Notes under the pieces: generated by a model
Databases searched by the model: none
Told to the model about the DNA's origin: nothing
What the model saw: the letters and a program-made list of their open reading frames with translations, nothing else
Position numbers and translations under genes: made by a program
Part shown: in pieces, positions 9,093 to 17,562 of the stretch
Position numbering within the stretch: position 1 is the first letter of the stretch
Layout of the letters: every line of letters starts with the position of its first letter
Assembly: GCA_020861185.1 (NCBI GenBank)
Contig: JAJBSV010000006.1
Coordinates: 1-38,508 of the forward strand
DNA: 38,508 bases
Direction of reading: 5' to 3'
From: Ruminococcus sp.
Lineage (GTDB): Bacteria > Bacillota > Clostridia > Oscillospirales > Ruminococcaceae

Positions 9093-9155
9093 CCATAAAA
9101 GTCAATGAGGAAATCTTGTTTTTTTCTTGTTCTTGGGAAGAGATACGGTAATGCA

Positions 9156-9196
9156 AAAGAACCGATTGCTTTCAGATTGAGAGCAATCGGTTCTTT
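9156..9196. terminator. Strong bidirectional hairpin at the element end
   Basis: AAAGAACCGATTGCT (9156-9170) pairs perfectly with AGCAATCGGTTCTTT (9182-9196), flanked by A and T runs. A closely similar hairpin ends the related remnant at 26475-26517 in the opposite orientation. Confidence 0.75.
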
Positions 9197-9241
9197 ATTT
9201 GTTTTTGCATAACATTGTTGAATTTATGCTCAACTGTATGC

Positions 9242-9266
9242 TGTGCACACACCTGTCCTGTCAGCT
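9242..9266 (-). repeat. Exact 25-bp repeat, inverted partner of 26398-26422
   Basis: The 25 bases are the exact reverse complement of 26398-26422. Both copies are followed outward by about 50 bp of looser similarity and then the AGAA(C/T)CGATTGC hairpin, so this looks like the outer end of a shared mobile element. The rest of 9197-9370 has no gene that I can support. Confidence 0.7.
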
Positions 9267-9370
9267 AAGGGTTGGTAGGTTTTGTTAGTTCATTGACGGA
9301 GGTAGCCATGATGGCTTATAACTTTTTCTTTTCCTATCCATTCAAGTGTGGGCATGGATGGTAGCCCCCC

Positions 9371-10183
9371 TTAGATTCGTTTTTGCTTTCCATCTAAAAT
9401 AATTGATGGGCTTCCTTGACCGTCTTCGGCTTTTTCAAATTTCACAGGGAACTGTTGACCATATTTATTCTTGTATATGTCTTCATAGGAAAACTCTAAT
9501 ACATACTCTCCACATATAATTTCTGGCTTCTCCGTTGAAAAAATGTTAATGTATATGGTTTGATTCTGTTTCAGCATCGTTGGTATCAGGAATTCATGAG
9601 ATTCTTTGTTATCTGCGTAATTGAAGCCTATTCGAAGGTTTACCGCAGTGCCATTTCCTACATTTTCTATTTCTAACGGTAAGCTGGAATAATCGACAGG
9701 ATAAAGCATTCGTGTTCCCTCAGGCGTAGTACATGATACAGCCCCATCAAGATCAACAATGCTTTGCTGTTGTTTATTTAAACTTCCTCTATCTTTAATT
9801 CCATCTGAATAGATAATAAAATAAACTCGATTGGCTTTTTTCTCTTCATATTGTACGGCTATTTTTCACTCGAGGGTATTTACTGCTATAAACGGTAATA
9901 CACGCGAACGGACATCCTCCTGATAGTTATTATTGGAAGCCCGAATAGAGACATATACCCCTACGCCTGCTATGACTGCGGCTAATATAGTGCCATAGAA
10001 CGCAAGTACGTCGGCAGCACTCCACATGGTGACATAACCGCAATTCTCTTTGTAGCTCTCGTTGATAAGGATAGGAATTCCAAAAACTAAAACGATGGCA
10101 ATCACAATAATGCCGACAATCTTAAGCCATTTAGGACAACATTTCTTTTTCTGCTTTTCTGCGCTTTCTTGTTCTTTTTTCAT
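9371..10183 (-). pseudogene. Membrane-anchored hypothetical protein interrupted by one TGA
   Basis: Two reading frames, 9866-10183 and 9371-9709, are in the same phase and are joined by open sequence apart from one TGA at 9866-9868. Together they give about 270 residues: a Lys-rich N-terminus, two membrane helices (WLKIVGIIVIAIVLVFGI and a second ending GVGVYVSIRA), then an extracytoplasmic or cytoplasmic beta-rich domain. The family is not recognised. ATG 10183 is chosen because an upstream TTG at 10246 overlaps the -10 box. It sits inside a mobile-element remnant as probable cargo. A single-base sequencing error is the main alternative. Confidence 0.65.
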
Positions 10184-10245
10184 TTTAACAAACCTGCTCT
10201 TGCTCGCATATAAATTTTCGGGTTTTGTACTTTTTTCATAATACA

Positions 10246-10274
10246 ATTATAATCGCAAATGCGAACAAAAGCAA
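10246..10274 (-). promoter_or_regulatory. Promoter of the interrupted membrane protein
   Basis: Minus strand TTGCTT (10269-10274), 17-nt spacer, TATAAT (10246-10251), giving a leader of about 55 nt to ATG 10183. Confidence 0.7.
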
Positions 10275-10371
10275 GTGGCTTTATCCACGATTCGCAAAGT
10301 ATTTTGATATAATTACTTCATAAGGTCGGGGCTGTTCCAATACAGCCGGTAATTTCCGGCTACCAGAGATA

Positions 10372-10461
10372 CGCCGCTGTTCCCATTTTAATGGGAACCA
10401 ACATCAAAACTTTTCAGTTTTGCAAAGTTCGAGGGAATGGGAAATCGAAATTCCCATCAAG
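10372..10461. repeat. oriT-like inverted-repeat block, copy 2 (reverse orientation)
   Basis: This is the reverse complement of the block at 2440-2528, including GGTTCCCATT, the AAAACT/AGTTTT hairpin and the ATGGGAA/TTCCCAT hairpin. It is flanked at 10342-10363 by an AGCCGG/CCGGCT hairpin. No mobC or relaxase remains beside it. The gene-free stretch 10275-10644 otherwise holds only the TCTGTGTTAGTGAAGG motif (about 10586-10601) shared with the other copies. Confidence 0.5.
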
Positions 10462-10644
10462 ATTTGCCTGCCGGAAATAGCTCATTTCGAGTTATTGTCT
10501 GACGTAGGCGTATCTTGCTCCTACTTCTCCCGAAAATATTTTTAAGAAAATTTCAAAACACCTTGTCTGGATGTCTGGCTTTTCTGTGTTAGTGAAGGAA
10601 CAAAAACAGTCCCCCGAAATATAATCAGAAAGGACTACCATCTA

Positions 10645-10836
10645 TTGAACCGACGCAAGAAACTGATTAACAACTCCGGCATCCCGTAACGGGAAATAGA
10701 AATAATCGCACGATGCATTTATCCTGACATCGTTGCTTTCTTCGAAAGTGAAGAAGGGCAACTGGAATTTGCCGAATGGAAAGCACAGTGTAAGAAAGAA
10801 AATGCAGAAACTAAAACAGGCAAGGTAGCATCATAA
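10645..10836 (+). pseudogene. Small element-borne protein with an internal stop
   Basis: From TTG 10645 the frame reads KKLINNSGIP, then TAA (10687-10689), then REIEIIARCIYPDIVAFFES and on to KTGKVAS. It is the same 60-residue family as the intact-looking copy at 25427-25612, where the stop position is Gln. AAAGGA lies 12 nt before the start. The function is unknown to me; its constant place beside the oriT-like block suggests an element-maintenance or regulatory role. Confidence 0.7.
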
Positions 10837-10849
10837 GCTGCCTTGCCTG
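10817..10849. terminator. Hairpin at the end of the small gene
   Basis: CAGGCAAGGTAGC (10817-10829) pairs with GCTGCCTTGCCTG (10837-10849); the stop codon is in the loop. T residues follow on the plus strand. Confidence 0.65.
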
Positions 10850-10955
10850 CTTTCTACTTATTCAATTTTTCTTATGCGGTCCTCGTGGTTTCGATTCCGG
10901 TCTCTTAACTGCGCCGTTTGGGAAGTAGATCTCCTCATACTTATCGAAATACAAG

Positions 10956-10996
10956 AAAAATCCGAACCCATCACCAATCGGAAACGGGTTCGGATT
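10956..10996 (-). terminator. Terminator of tRNA-Leu(UAA)
   Basis: AATCCGAACCC (10959-10969) pairs with GGGTTCGGATT (10986-10996), with five T residues on the minus strand. It lies 9 bp beyond the CCA end of the tRNA. Confidence 0.8.
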
Positions 10997-11005
10997 ATCT
11001 TGGTT

Positions 11006-11091
11006 TGGTGCCGCTGACCGGACTTGAACCGGTACGCTTTAGGGGCGAGGGATTTTAAGTCCCTTGTGTCTGCCGATTCCACCACAGCGGC
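11006..11091 (-). tRNA. tRNA-Leu (anticodon UAA)
   Basis: The minus strand gives an 86-nt class II tRNA: acceptor GCCGCTG/CAGCGGC, anticodon arm GGGACTTAAAATCCC with anticodon TAA, a variable arm, T arm GGTTCAAGTCC, and an encoded CCA end. It is intact. A mobile-element remnant begins directly beyond its terminator. Confidence 0.95.
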
Positions 11092-11104
11092 GTTACCGCT
11101 TTTT

Positions 11105-11133
11105 ATATTATCACAACCGGCGCAAAAAGTCAA
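11105..11133 (-). promoter_or_regulatory. Promoter of tRNA-Leu(UAA)
   Basis: Minus strand TTGACT (11128-11133), 17-nt spacer, TAATAT (11105-11110), ending 14 bp before the tRNA. Confidence 0.8.
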
Positions 11134-11144
11134 TCTTTTTCAAA

Positions 11145-11177
11145 GAAAAAAGGGACTCTCCCGCAGGAAAGTCCCTT
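11145..11177 (-). terminator. Terminator of eno
   Basis: AAGGGACT (11150-11157) pairs with AGTCCCTT (11170-11177), followed on the minus strand by a T run. Confidence 0.85.
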
Positions 11178-11197
11178 GAAATCATTTCAATCCGAAA

Positions 11198-12655
<1,458 letters not shown>

Positions 12656-12675
12656 TTACGAATTTCTCGTTTATG

Positions 12676-12704
12676 TTGACATGATAACGCAAATCGGTTA
12701 TAAT
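12676..12704 (+). promoter_or_regulatory. Promoter of the toxin-antitoxin operon
   Basis: TTGACA (12676-12681), 17-nt spacer, TATAAT (12699-12704): full consensus. It shows that the antitoxin starts at 12747, not further upstream. Confidence 0.85.
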
Positions 12705-12746
12705 ATAGTCAGAATCTTGATGCGAAACGCTATGGGAGGCGAAAAA

Positions 12747-13031
12747 ATGATTACTCGTTCGTCTGCGGAAATCCGCCAGAACTATGATGAAATCGCAGAT
12801 ATTTGCAAGAAGACCTCTGCACCGGTTATCCTCACCAATAATGGAGAAGAGGAATTAGTCGTCATGGATTTTGATTCATACCGCCGTAAAAAAATGCAGG
12901 AGCTTCGCCGGGAGCTCGAAGAAGTTAAGGAAGCGAGAAGGCGCGGAAGCAAGGACTACACGGTTGAAGAAGTCGCATCAATGATGCGTGACGCTATCAG
13001 GAGGGCTTCTGCTAATGGAACAGAAGGATAG
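12747..13031 (+). CDS. Antitoxin of the Phd/YefM family
   Basis: A 94-residue protein beginning MITRSSAEIRQNYDEIADIC, with the Phd/YefM-type N-terminal DNA-binding fold (through APVILTNNGEEELVVMDFDSYRR, about residues 1-47). A charged helical C-terminus follows that would wrap the toxin. ATG 12747 is chosen because GGGAGG precedes it and the upstream extension overlaps the promoter. It overlaps the toxin gene by 17 bp, the usual coupled arrangement. Such antitoxins normally repress their own promoter; I could not identify a clear operator palindrome. Confidence 0.88.
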   Translation: MITRSSAEIRQNYDEIADICKKTSAPVILTNNGEEELVVMDFDSYRRKKMQELRRELEEVKEARRRGSKDYTVEEVASMMRDAIRRASANGTEG

Positions 13032-13332
13032 ATACCATGTGAAGGTATCCCCGTTGGCATCTCAGATGCTTGTTTACCATGCTGATTTTTTGGCACAAGT
13101 AAGTTCCAAAGTGGCAGAGAGATTGACTCAGGCGTTTGAAAAGGCGGCAAATTCTCTGGAAGTAATGCCACAAAGATGTCCGTGCCTTGATGATGACGAC
13201 ACTTTGGGTGATACATACCGTTACATTTTGTTTGAACGACGGTATATGATTGTTTTCAGAATCGTAGAAGATACAGTATACGCAGATTATGTCATCGACT
13301 GCCGTCAGGATTACGGTTGGTTGTTGCAATAA
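13015..13332 (+). CDS. RelE/ParE-type toxin
   Basis: A 105-residue basic protein from ATG 13015, with AGGAGGG 9 nt upstream; an earlier in-frame start at 12988 lacks a ribosome site. Features fit the RelE/ParE fold: the N-terminal helix pair (QVSSKVAERLTQAFEKAANSL), then strands YRYILFERRYMIVFRIVEDTVYADYVID. The final segment, CRQDYGWLLQ, is where these toxins place active or contact residues. It is paired with the Phd-like antitoxin just upstream. Whether it cleaves mRNA on the ribosome (RelE) or poisons gyrase (ParE) cannot be read from this sequence. Confidence 0.85.
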   Translation: MEQKDRYHVKVSPLASQMLVYHADFLAQVSSKVAERLTQAFEKAANSLEVMPQRCPCLDDDDTLGDTYRYILFERRYMIVFRIVEDTVYADYVIDCRQDYGWLLQ

Positions 13333-13338
13333 TTATTA

Positions 13339-13363
13339 AATCCCCACTAACTTGGTGGGGATT
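13339..13363. terminator. Bidirectional terminator between toxin and adenylyltransferase genes
   Basis: AATCCCCAC (13339-13347) pairs with GTGGGGATT (13355-13363) between two convergent genes, 6 bp after the toxin stop and 3 bp from the end of the opposing gene. Confidence 0.8.
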
Positions 13364-13366
13364 ATA

Positions 13367-14218
13367 TTATTTCTCGTAAGCCCCACCCTTAACATTCATC
13401 ATATACAGTCTCGCTCCCGCTTCTTCCGAAGCGTTATAGTCGAGCCCGAGGTCAGCGGCGACGATTCGGGCGAGGTCGGAGAAGAGCTTGCAGGTGTTTA
13501 TAAGACTCGTCCATATGCGGGCGGGGTCGGCGGTGGTATAGGTTTTCAGGTACTTCCCGTAAATGCTGTCGGGGAGATACTTTTTAAAGTATTTTCCCAT
13601 TTTGCCGGTCGAGACAGAGAAGTCGGAAATGGTTCCGATGTACCAGCTGACGATTTTATTGAGCTGTGGGCGGAGGGTCTCCTCAAACATCGACTTTGCA
13701 TATGGGATCTCTTCGCGCTTCAAGCCCTTGGCGACGTTATTCAGGCACCACCAGAACTCGTTACAGCAGGCGGAGAACTCGGCTTGCGTGGGTCTGTGGA
13801 CCATGTAGCACTCGTTGTCGAGATTGTCCTCAAGGTGCCCTTCCCTGTCGAAGAGAACCTTCATCGGTTCGTTGCCCCAGTCGGGCATGGCGGTCGTGAC
13901 CGTCAGATCGAGACGCACGCCGTCCTCGAAAATCGAAAGATATGTAAACCGCTCGGCGGTCTCAGGCGTCAGTCCCGGGTTATCCAGAATGTCGGGCATC
14001 TGCATTATGAGGACTTTGCCGAAAGCTCTCTCGATAAAGCAGGGGTTATTGAAATACGGCGACAAATCTTTGACAAGAAACGCAACGTCGTAATCCTGAT
14101 AGACATCACTTGGTCTCGAAGAGTCCGCCCTCGAGCCGCTCAGAACAGCTGCACGGACATTCGGATCTCTCTTGGCGGTGTCGGTAATAAGCTTTAACAT
14201 TTCCTCGGTTGAACGCAT
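13367..14218 (-). CDS. Aminoglycoside 6-adenylyltransferase-like nucleotidyltransferase
   Basis: A 283-residue protein of the AadE/AadK family, whose known members transfer AMP to streptomycin and inactivate it. The nucleotidyltransferase signature is present: GSR at 28-30 with paired acidic residues Asp42 and Asp44 (QDYDVAF). A helical C-terminal antibiotic-binding domain follows (WYIGTISDFSVSTGKMGKY, about 180-200). ATG 14218 has GGAGGG 8 nt before it; a longer frame lacks a start signal. It lies in housekeeping surroundings with no transposon beside it, so it may be an intrinsic chromosomal homologue. Resistance cannot be asserted from sequence. Confidence 0.88.
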   Translation of the reverse strand: MRSTEEMLKLITDTAKRDPNVRAAVLSGSRADSSRPSDVYQDYDVAFLVKDLSPYFNNPCFIERAFGKVLIMQMPDILDNPGLTPETAERFTYLSIFEDGVRLDLTVTTAMPDWGNEPMKVLFDREGHLEDNLDNECYMVHRPTQAEFSACCNEFWWCLNNVAKGLKREEIPYAKSMFEETLRPQLNKIVSWYIGTISDFSVSTGKMGKYFKKYLPDSIYGKYLKTYTTADPARIWTSLINTCKLFSDLARIVAADLGLDYNASEEAGARLYMMNVKGGAYEK

Positions 14219-14248
14219 AAAATACCCTCCTTGTGCTTTGTTAAGATA

Positions 14249-14277
14249 ATTATAGCACAAAGAAGGCATAAATGCAA
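14249..14277 (-). promoter_or_regulatory. Promoter of the adenylyltransferase gene
   Basis: Minus strand TTGCAT (14272-14277), 17-nt spacer, TATAAT (14249-14254), 31 bp before the start codon. Confidence 0.75.
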
Positions 14278-14284
14278 TAAGTAG

Positions 14285-14303
14285 GGGCGGATATTATCCG
14301 CCC
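14285..14303. repeat. Intergenic palindromic repeat, copy 1
   Basis: GGGCGGATATTATCCGCCC, a perfect 19-bp palindrome, between convergently spaced transcription units. The near-identical palindrome recurs at 20053-20071. It may terminate transcription from the protease gene, but there is no T run. Confidence 0.65.
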
Positions 14304-14325
14304 GTTATTTCGTTGCGATGAAGGT

Positions 14326-15882
14326 TTAAATTATATCATCCGAACCGTTGCCGTTACCGGAGCCGCTGTCGGAATTTGAGCTGTTTCCATTGCCGAAGCC
14401 AAAGCCTCCGAACATATCGCCCCAAGGTGATGTTGAACTACCCGACTGATTGTCAGAATCAGTATCCGAATCGGGACCCGAGCCTGAATCGATGCTCGAA
14501 TCGGTGGTGGTCGAATCGGGAAGAGCCGACTGGGTGGTGGAGCCGACGGTTACGACGATTACTCTCGTCTCACCGTCTCTGTAGACCTCAAGCACGAGCT
14601 CGTCGCCGACTTCGAGGGAGCCGACATAAGTCGAAAGCGAGCTTGCACCGGTGATTTCGGTGTCGTCAGCCTTGGTGATGATGTCGCCGACCTCAAGACC
14701 CGCTTCGTCGGCAGGTGCACCCTCGGTTACGCTGTAGACAACCGCTCCCGAGGTGATGCCGGTGCTGTAGTATGTGCTGGTGGTTACGTCGGTGACGGTG
14801 ACGCCGATATAGCTCTTCTCATAGGTGCCGGTCTCGATGATGCTGTAGACAATCTCCTTGACGGTGTTGATCGGAATTGCAAAGCCGATGTTGTCGATGG
14901 ACGCCTCGGAAGAGGAACTGCTCGAATACTTCGCGTTGGTGATTCCGACTACTTCGCCGTACATGTTGAAGAGTGTGCCGCCCGAGTTACCGGAGTTGAT
15001 TGCACAGTCGGTCTGGATGAGCTCCATAGTGGTTCCTGTGGAAAGAGTTACCGAGCGGTCAAGAGCGCTGACTATTCCCGCAGTGAGGGAAAATGTGAGC
15101 TCGCCCAAGGGGTTGCCGATTGCAACGACGGAATCTCCTACATTGAGTGCATCGGAGTCGCCGAGGGTTACGGTGCTGAGGTCTTCAGCTTCAATCTTCA
15201 AGACTGCGATATCGTTAGACTCGTCATAGCCGACGAGGGTTGCCGAATAGCTTTCGCCGTTGTAGAGGCTGACGGTTATCGAATCGGAATCCTCAACGAC
15301 ATGGTAGTTTGTGAGAATATAACCGTCGGAAGAGATTATAAATCCTGAGCCGGAAGCCGCCGAAGTGGTCGTATAGCCGAAATAGTTGGTGGTAATCGAG
15401 GTTGTGATACCGACGGTGGCGTTGACGTTACTTGCGTAAACCTCCGCCGCTGTCATCTCCTCGCCAGCCTCAACCTCATTGAGAACAACCTCCGAGCTGT
15501 GACTGCTCGTGTTGATGATTGTAGCTGAGGAAGTGTTGGTTGCGCCCGAGGATGTCGGAACTATCGAATTGCCGGAGGTGACAAGAGCCGTCACGCAGGC
15601 TCCGACTCCGCCGCCGAGGATTGCGCAGACGAGTGCCAATGCAATCATCGCGCCCCAAGGGGTTCTCGAGGATTTCTCCTTCTTCTGCTTCTTTTGCTTC
15701 TTCTGGGTCGGTTGTTCATAGACGACATATTCCGCCTTCGGCTGAGAATTGCTCTGCCACTGATAGGTGTAATCGCCTTGATATGCCGACTGCTGAGTTG
15801 CGCCGGTATTTTCGGTGCTTTCAGTATTTTCGTTCACAGCTTCGCCGGTTACTTCATTAATATTGTCATTGTAGTTATCCAT
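14326..15882 (-). CDS. htrA: Membrane-anchored HtrA/DegP-like serine protease
   Basis: A 518-residue S1C protease that should degrade or refold damaged proteins at the outer face of the membrane. Order: Asn/Gln/Lys-rich cytoplasmic N-terminus (1-75), one membrane helix (about 76-102), Ser/Thr-rich linker, trypsin-like domain with catalytic His194 (TNYHVVED), Asp224 (NDIAVLKI) and Ser300 (NSGNSGG), then one PDZ domain (about 365-460). It ends in a low-complexity Ser/Gly/Asp/Asn tail with a GFGFGNGN segment. The N-terminal part is longer than in minimal HtrA, as is common in Firmicutes. AAAGGAG precedes the ATG, and it has its own promoter. Confidence 0.95.
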   Translation of the reverse strand: MDNYNDNINEVTGEAVNENTESTENTGATQQSAYQGDYTYQWQSNSQPKAEYVVYEQPTQKKQKKQKKEKSSRTPWGAMIALALVCAILGGGVGACVTALVTSGNSIVPTSSGATNTSSATIINTSSHSSEVVLNEVEAGEEMTAAEVYASNVNATVGITTSITTNYFGYTTTSAASGSGFIISSDGYILTNYHVVEDSDSITVSLYNGESYSATLVGYDESNDIAVLKIEAEDLSTVTLGDSDALNVGDSVVAIGNPLGELTFSLTAGIVSALDRSVTLSTGTTMELIQTDCAINSGNSGGTLFNMYGEVVGITNAKYSSSSSSEASIDNIGFAIPINTVKEIVYSIIETGTYEKSYIGVTVTDVTTSTYYSTGITSGAVVYSVTEGAPADEAGLEVGDIITKADDTEITGASSLSTYVGSLEVGDELVLEVYRDGETRVIVVTVGSTTQSALPDSTTTDSSIDSGSGPDSDTDSDNQSGSSTSPWGDMFGGFGFGNGNSSNSDSGSGNGNGSDDII

Positions 15883-15916
15883 AATGATTTTTCTCCTTTA
15901 CTTGTACTGTGAGCAT

Positions 15917-15944
15917 ATTGTAAAACCCAAATATTAAAAGTAAA
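15917..15944 (-). promoter_or_regulatory. Promoter of htrA
   Basis: Minus strand TTTACT (15939-15944), 16-nt spacer, TACAAT (15917-15922), 35 bp before the start codon. Weaker than the neighbouring promoters. Confidence 0.5.
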
Positions 15945-16003
15945 GGTGCATTTCATTAATGATTGATAAACACTTTTTGACGGGATGGTGATAAATCAGT
16001 GAC

Positions 16004-17353
16004 TTAGACCGTCAGAACGCTTCCCTCTGTCTCAAGAAGTATTAAAATATCCTCTTCTTCGCCGGTTTCCGTGTTGACATAAACCAATACCGTTTTGCCG
16101 TCGGTGGATTGGCATCTGTACTCATAGCAGAGCTTTTCCTCGACGCTGTCGGAGGGAATTACCGCCATGCCAGAGCCGGTGACGGTCAGCATCGGTGAGA
16201 GATTTGCCTGACACTCGGTTTCCGAGAGAGTCGGCTCGCCGAGCTCACGCTCAACATGATTCATAAGAAATCCTCTTGCATCATAGCCGATAATCTCGCC
16301 ATCATCGAGGGCAACGGCAACTTTGATGAGGTCGGTATAGCAGGTCACGCCATCCTCGGAATAGGCAAAGTTCACCGTGCAGACGCCGTTATAGGTCTCG
16401 TAGTAGGTTTCGGTCATGTCCTCTATCCCGAGATTTTCAAGATAGGTCTGCGCCGCTTCGACTGCCTCTTCGGCACCGAGATTACTCGTCTTCACTGCCT
16501 GCCGTTTCAGCATATAGCAGACGTAGCCGCCGTTTTTCGTGACCGAGCAGGTGACGCCGTTCGCTGTGAATCTGTATGACGGCATCGTGCCCTCTTCGGA
16601 ATACTCGGCGGTCTTCATTTGGTAGGCTTCGAGACCGCAGTAGGAAGCGGCGATCTCCTTCGCCTCATCCTCGGAAATCTCTTCGGCATTCTCGAGCATC
16701 ACCGAAGTTTTTTCTAAAATATGGTCGGAGAAGGGACCGTCATAAATGAGCTTCGGGGTGTTCTCGAAGCCCTCTTCGACCGTCGAGAGCCCGTCCGCCA
16801 AAAACGACCCGCCGCCGTCCTCGAGCTCGGAAAAGAGCTCTGTTATCGTCTTGTCATTCGAGAGAAGCTTCGATTTGAGACTCCAGAGCTCATCTGCGAA
16901 CGCTTCGGCGTTGTCGCAAAGGGTGCTCATCGTCTGGTAATCCTCATAAGAAGGCGTTGTGCCGTCCGCCGTGGTCGCCGACATGGCATAGGCATAGTTT
17001 CCTATCTGCGAGAGAAATTTCTCGGTCTTCTCGAGGTTCGAGGTCGCAACGGGGAGCTTCGTAAGGGCATTCTTGGCGTTCGACGCTTCGCTCAGAAGCT
17101 CGCTCGAAAGCTTCTGCATCATCTGGGGAGAAGAGGCATAGAGCCCCTTCGTCAAGGTTGCCGAAATCTTGTCGGCACTCTGCGCCAGCTCCTCGACCGC
17201 CTCCTGATAGCCGTATTCAATCGAGCTCTCCGCCCGGGAAAGCCGGCACATATACACAATATCCGCCGCCGCAAGGACAGCGATTATAGCCACTGAAAAA
17301 GAAATAATCCGCACCAGCGTGCGCCGTGAAATAATGGTTTTCAAAGTAATCAT
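16004..17353 (-). CDS. ypeB: Spore germination protein YpeB
   Basis: A 449-residue protein with an N-terminal membrane anchor (about 13-35), a long helical region (about 40-200) and C-terminal PepSY-type repeats, including EEAVEAAQTYLENLGI and a segment ending YINTETGEEEDILILLETEG-like strands. In Bacillus and Clostridia, YpeB is needed to place and protect the cortex-lytic enzyme SleB in spores. The usual partner sleB is not beside it here. AGAAAGG abuts ATG 17353, so the TTG at 17344 (spacing 9 nt) could be the true start. Its presence implies that the organism forms spores or descends from spore formers. Confidence 0.88.
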   Translation of the reverse strand: MITLKTIISRRTLVRIISFSVAIIAVLAAADIVYMCRLSRAESSIEYGYQEAVEELAQSADKISATLTKGLYASSPQMMQKLSSELLSEASNAKNALTKLPVATSNLEKTEKFLSQIGNYAYAMSATTADGTTPSYEDYQTMSTLCDNAEAFADELWSLKSKLLSNDKTITELFSELEDGGGSFLADGLSTVEEGFENTPKLIYDGPFSDHILEKTSVMLENAEEISEDEAKEIAASYCGLEAYQMKTAEYSEEGTMPSYRFTANGVTCSVTKNGGYVCYMLKRQAVKTSNLGAEEAVEAAQTYLENLGIEDMTETYYETYNGVCTVNFAYSEDGVTCYTDLIKVAVALDDGEIIGYDARGFLMNHVERELGEPTLSETECQANLSPMLTVTGSGMAVIPSDSVEEKLCYEYRCQSTDGKTVLVYVNTETGEEEDILILLETEGSVLTV

Positions 17354-17423
17354 CCTTTCTTGCTTTTTCTTAGGATTTCACAATGTGGGAGGATTACACT
17401 TGGGAAATTTTTCAGCATAGAAA

Positions 17424-17447
17424 AATCCCCACCGTGTGGTGGGGATT
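17424..17447 (-). terminator. Terminator downstream of the surface protein gene
   Basis: AATCCCCACC (17424-17433) pairs with GGTGGGGATT (17438-17447), with T residues on the minus strand. It is the same core sequence as the terminator at 13339-13363. Confidence 0.7.
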
Positions 17448-17562
17448 CTTTCTCTTCTGTAAGCGTATGCCGTGGATGGCATTTCTTAATCTTTTGGATG
17501 GAAAGACTCTTGACGGAACCGTCTCAAACAGAAGCTGATATTTGAAGAAAACGGACTATCAA

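Noticed and set aside
9866-9868. TGA as a selenocysteine codon
   Set aside because: No selenocysteine-insertion hairpin is evident just after it and the protein shows no redox-enzyme motif.
10862-10954. Thirty-codon minus-strand frame ending KRPESKPRGPHKKN, between tRNA-Leu and the small-gene hairpin
   Set aside because: It reads like a protein tail, but has only a TTG start, no ribosome site and no counterpart in the other two copies; too weak to call.
13352-14197. Plus-strand open frame opposite the adenylyltransferase
   Set aside because: Runs across the terminator and antisense to a recognised gene; no ribosome site.
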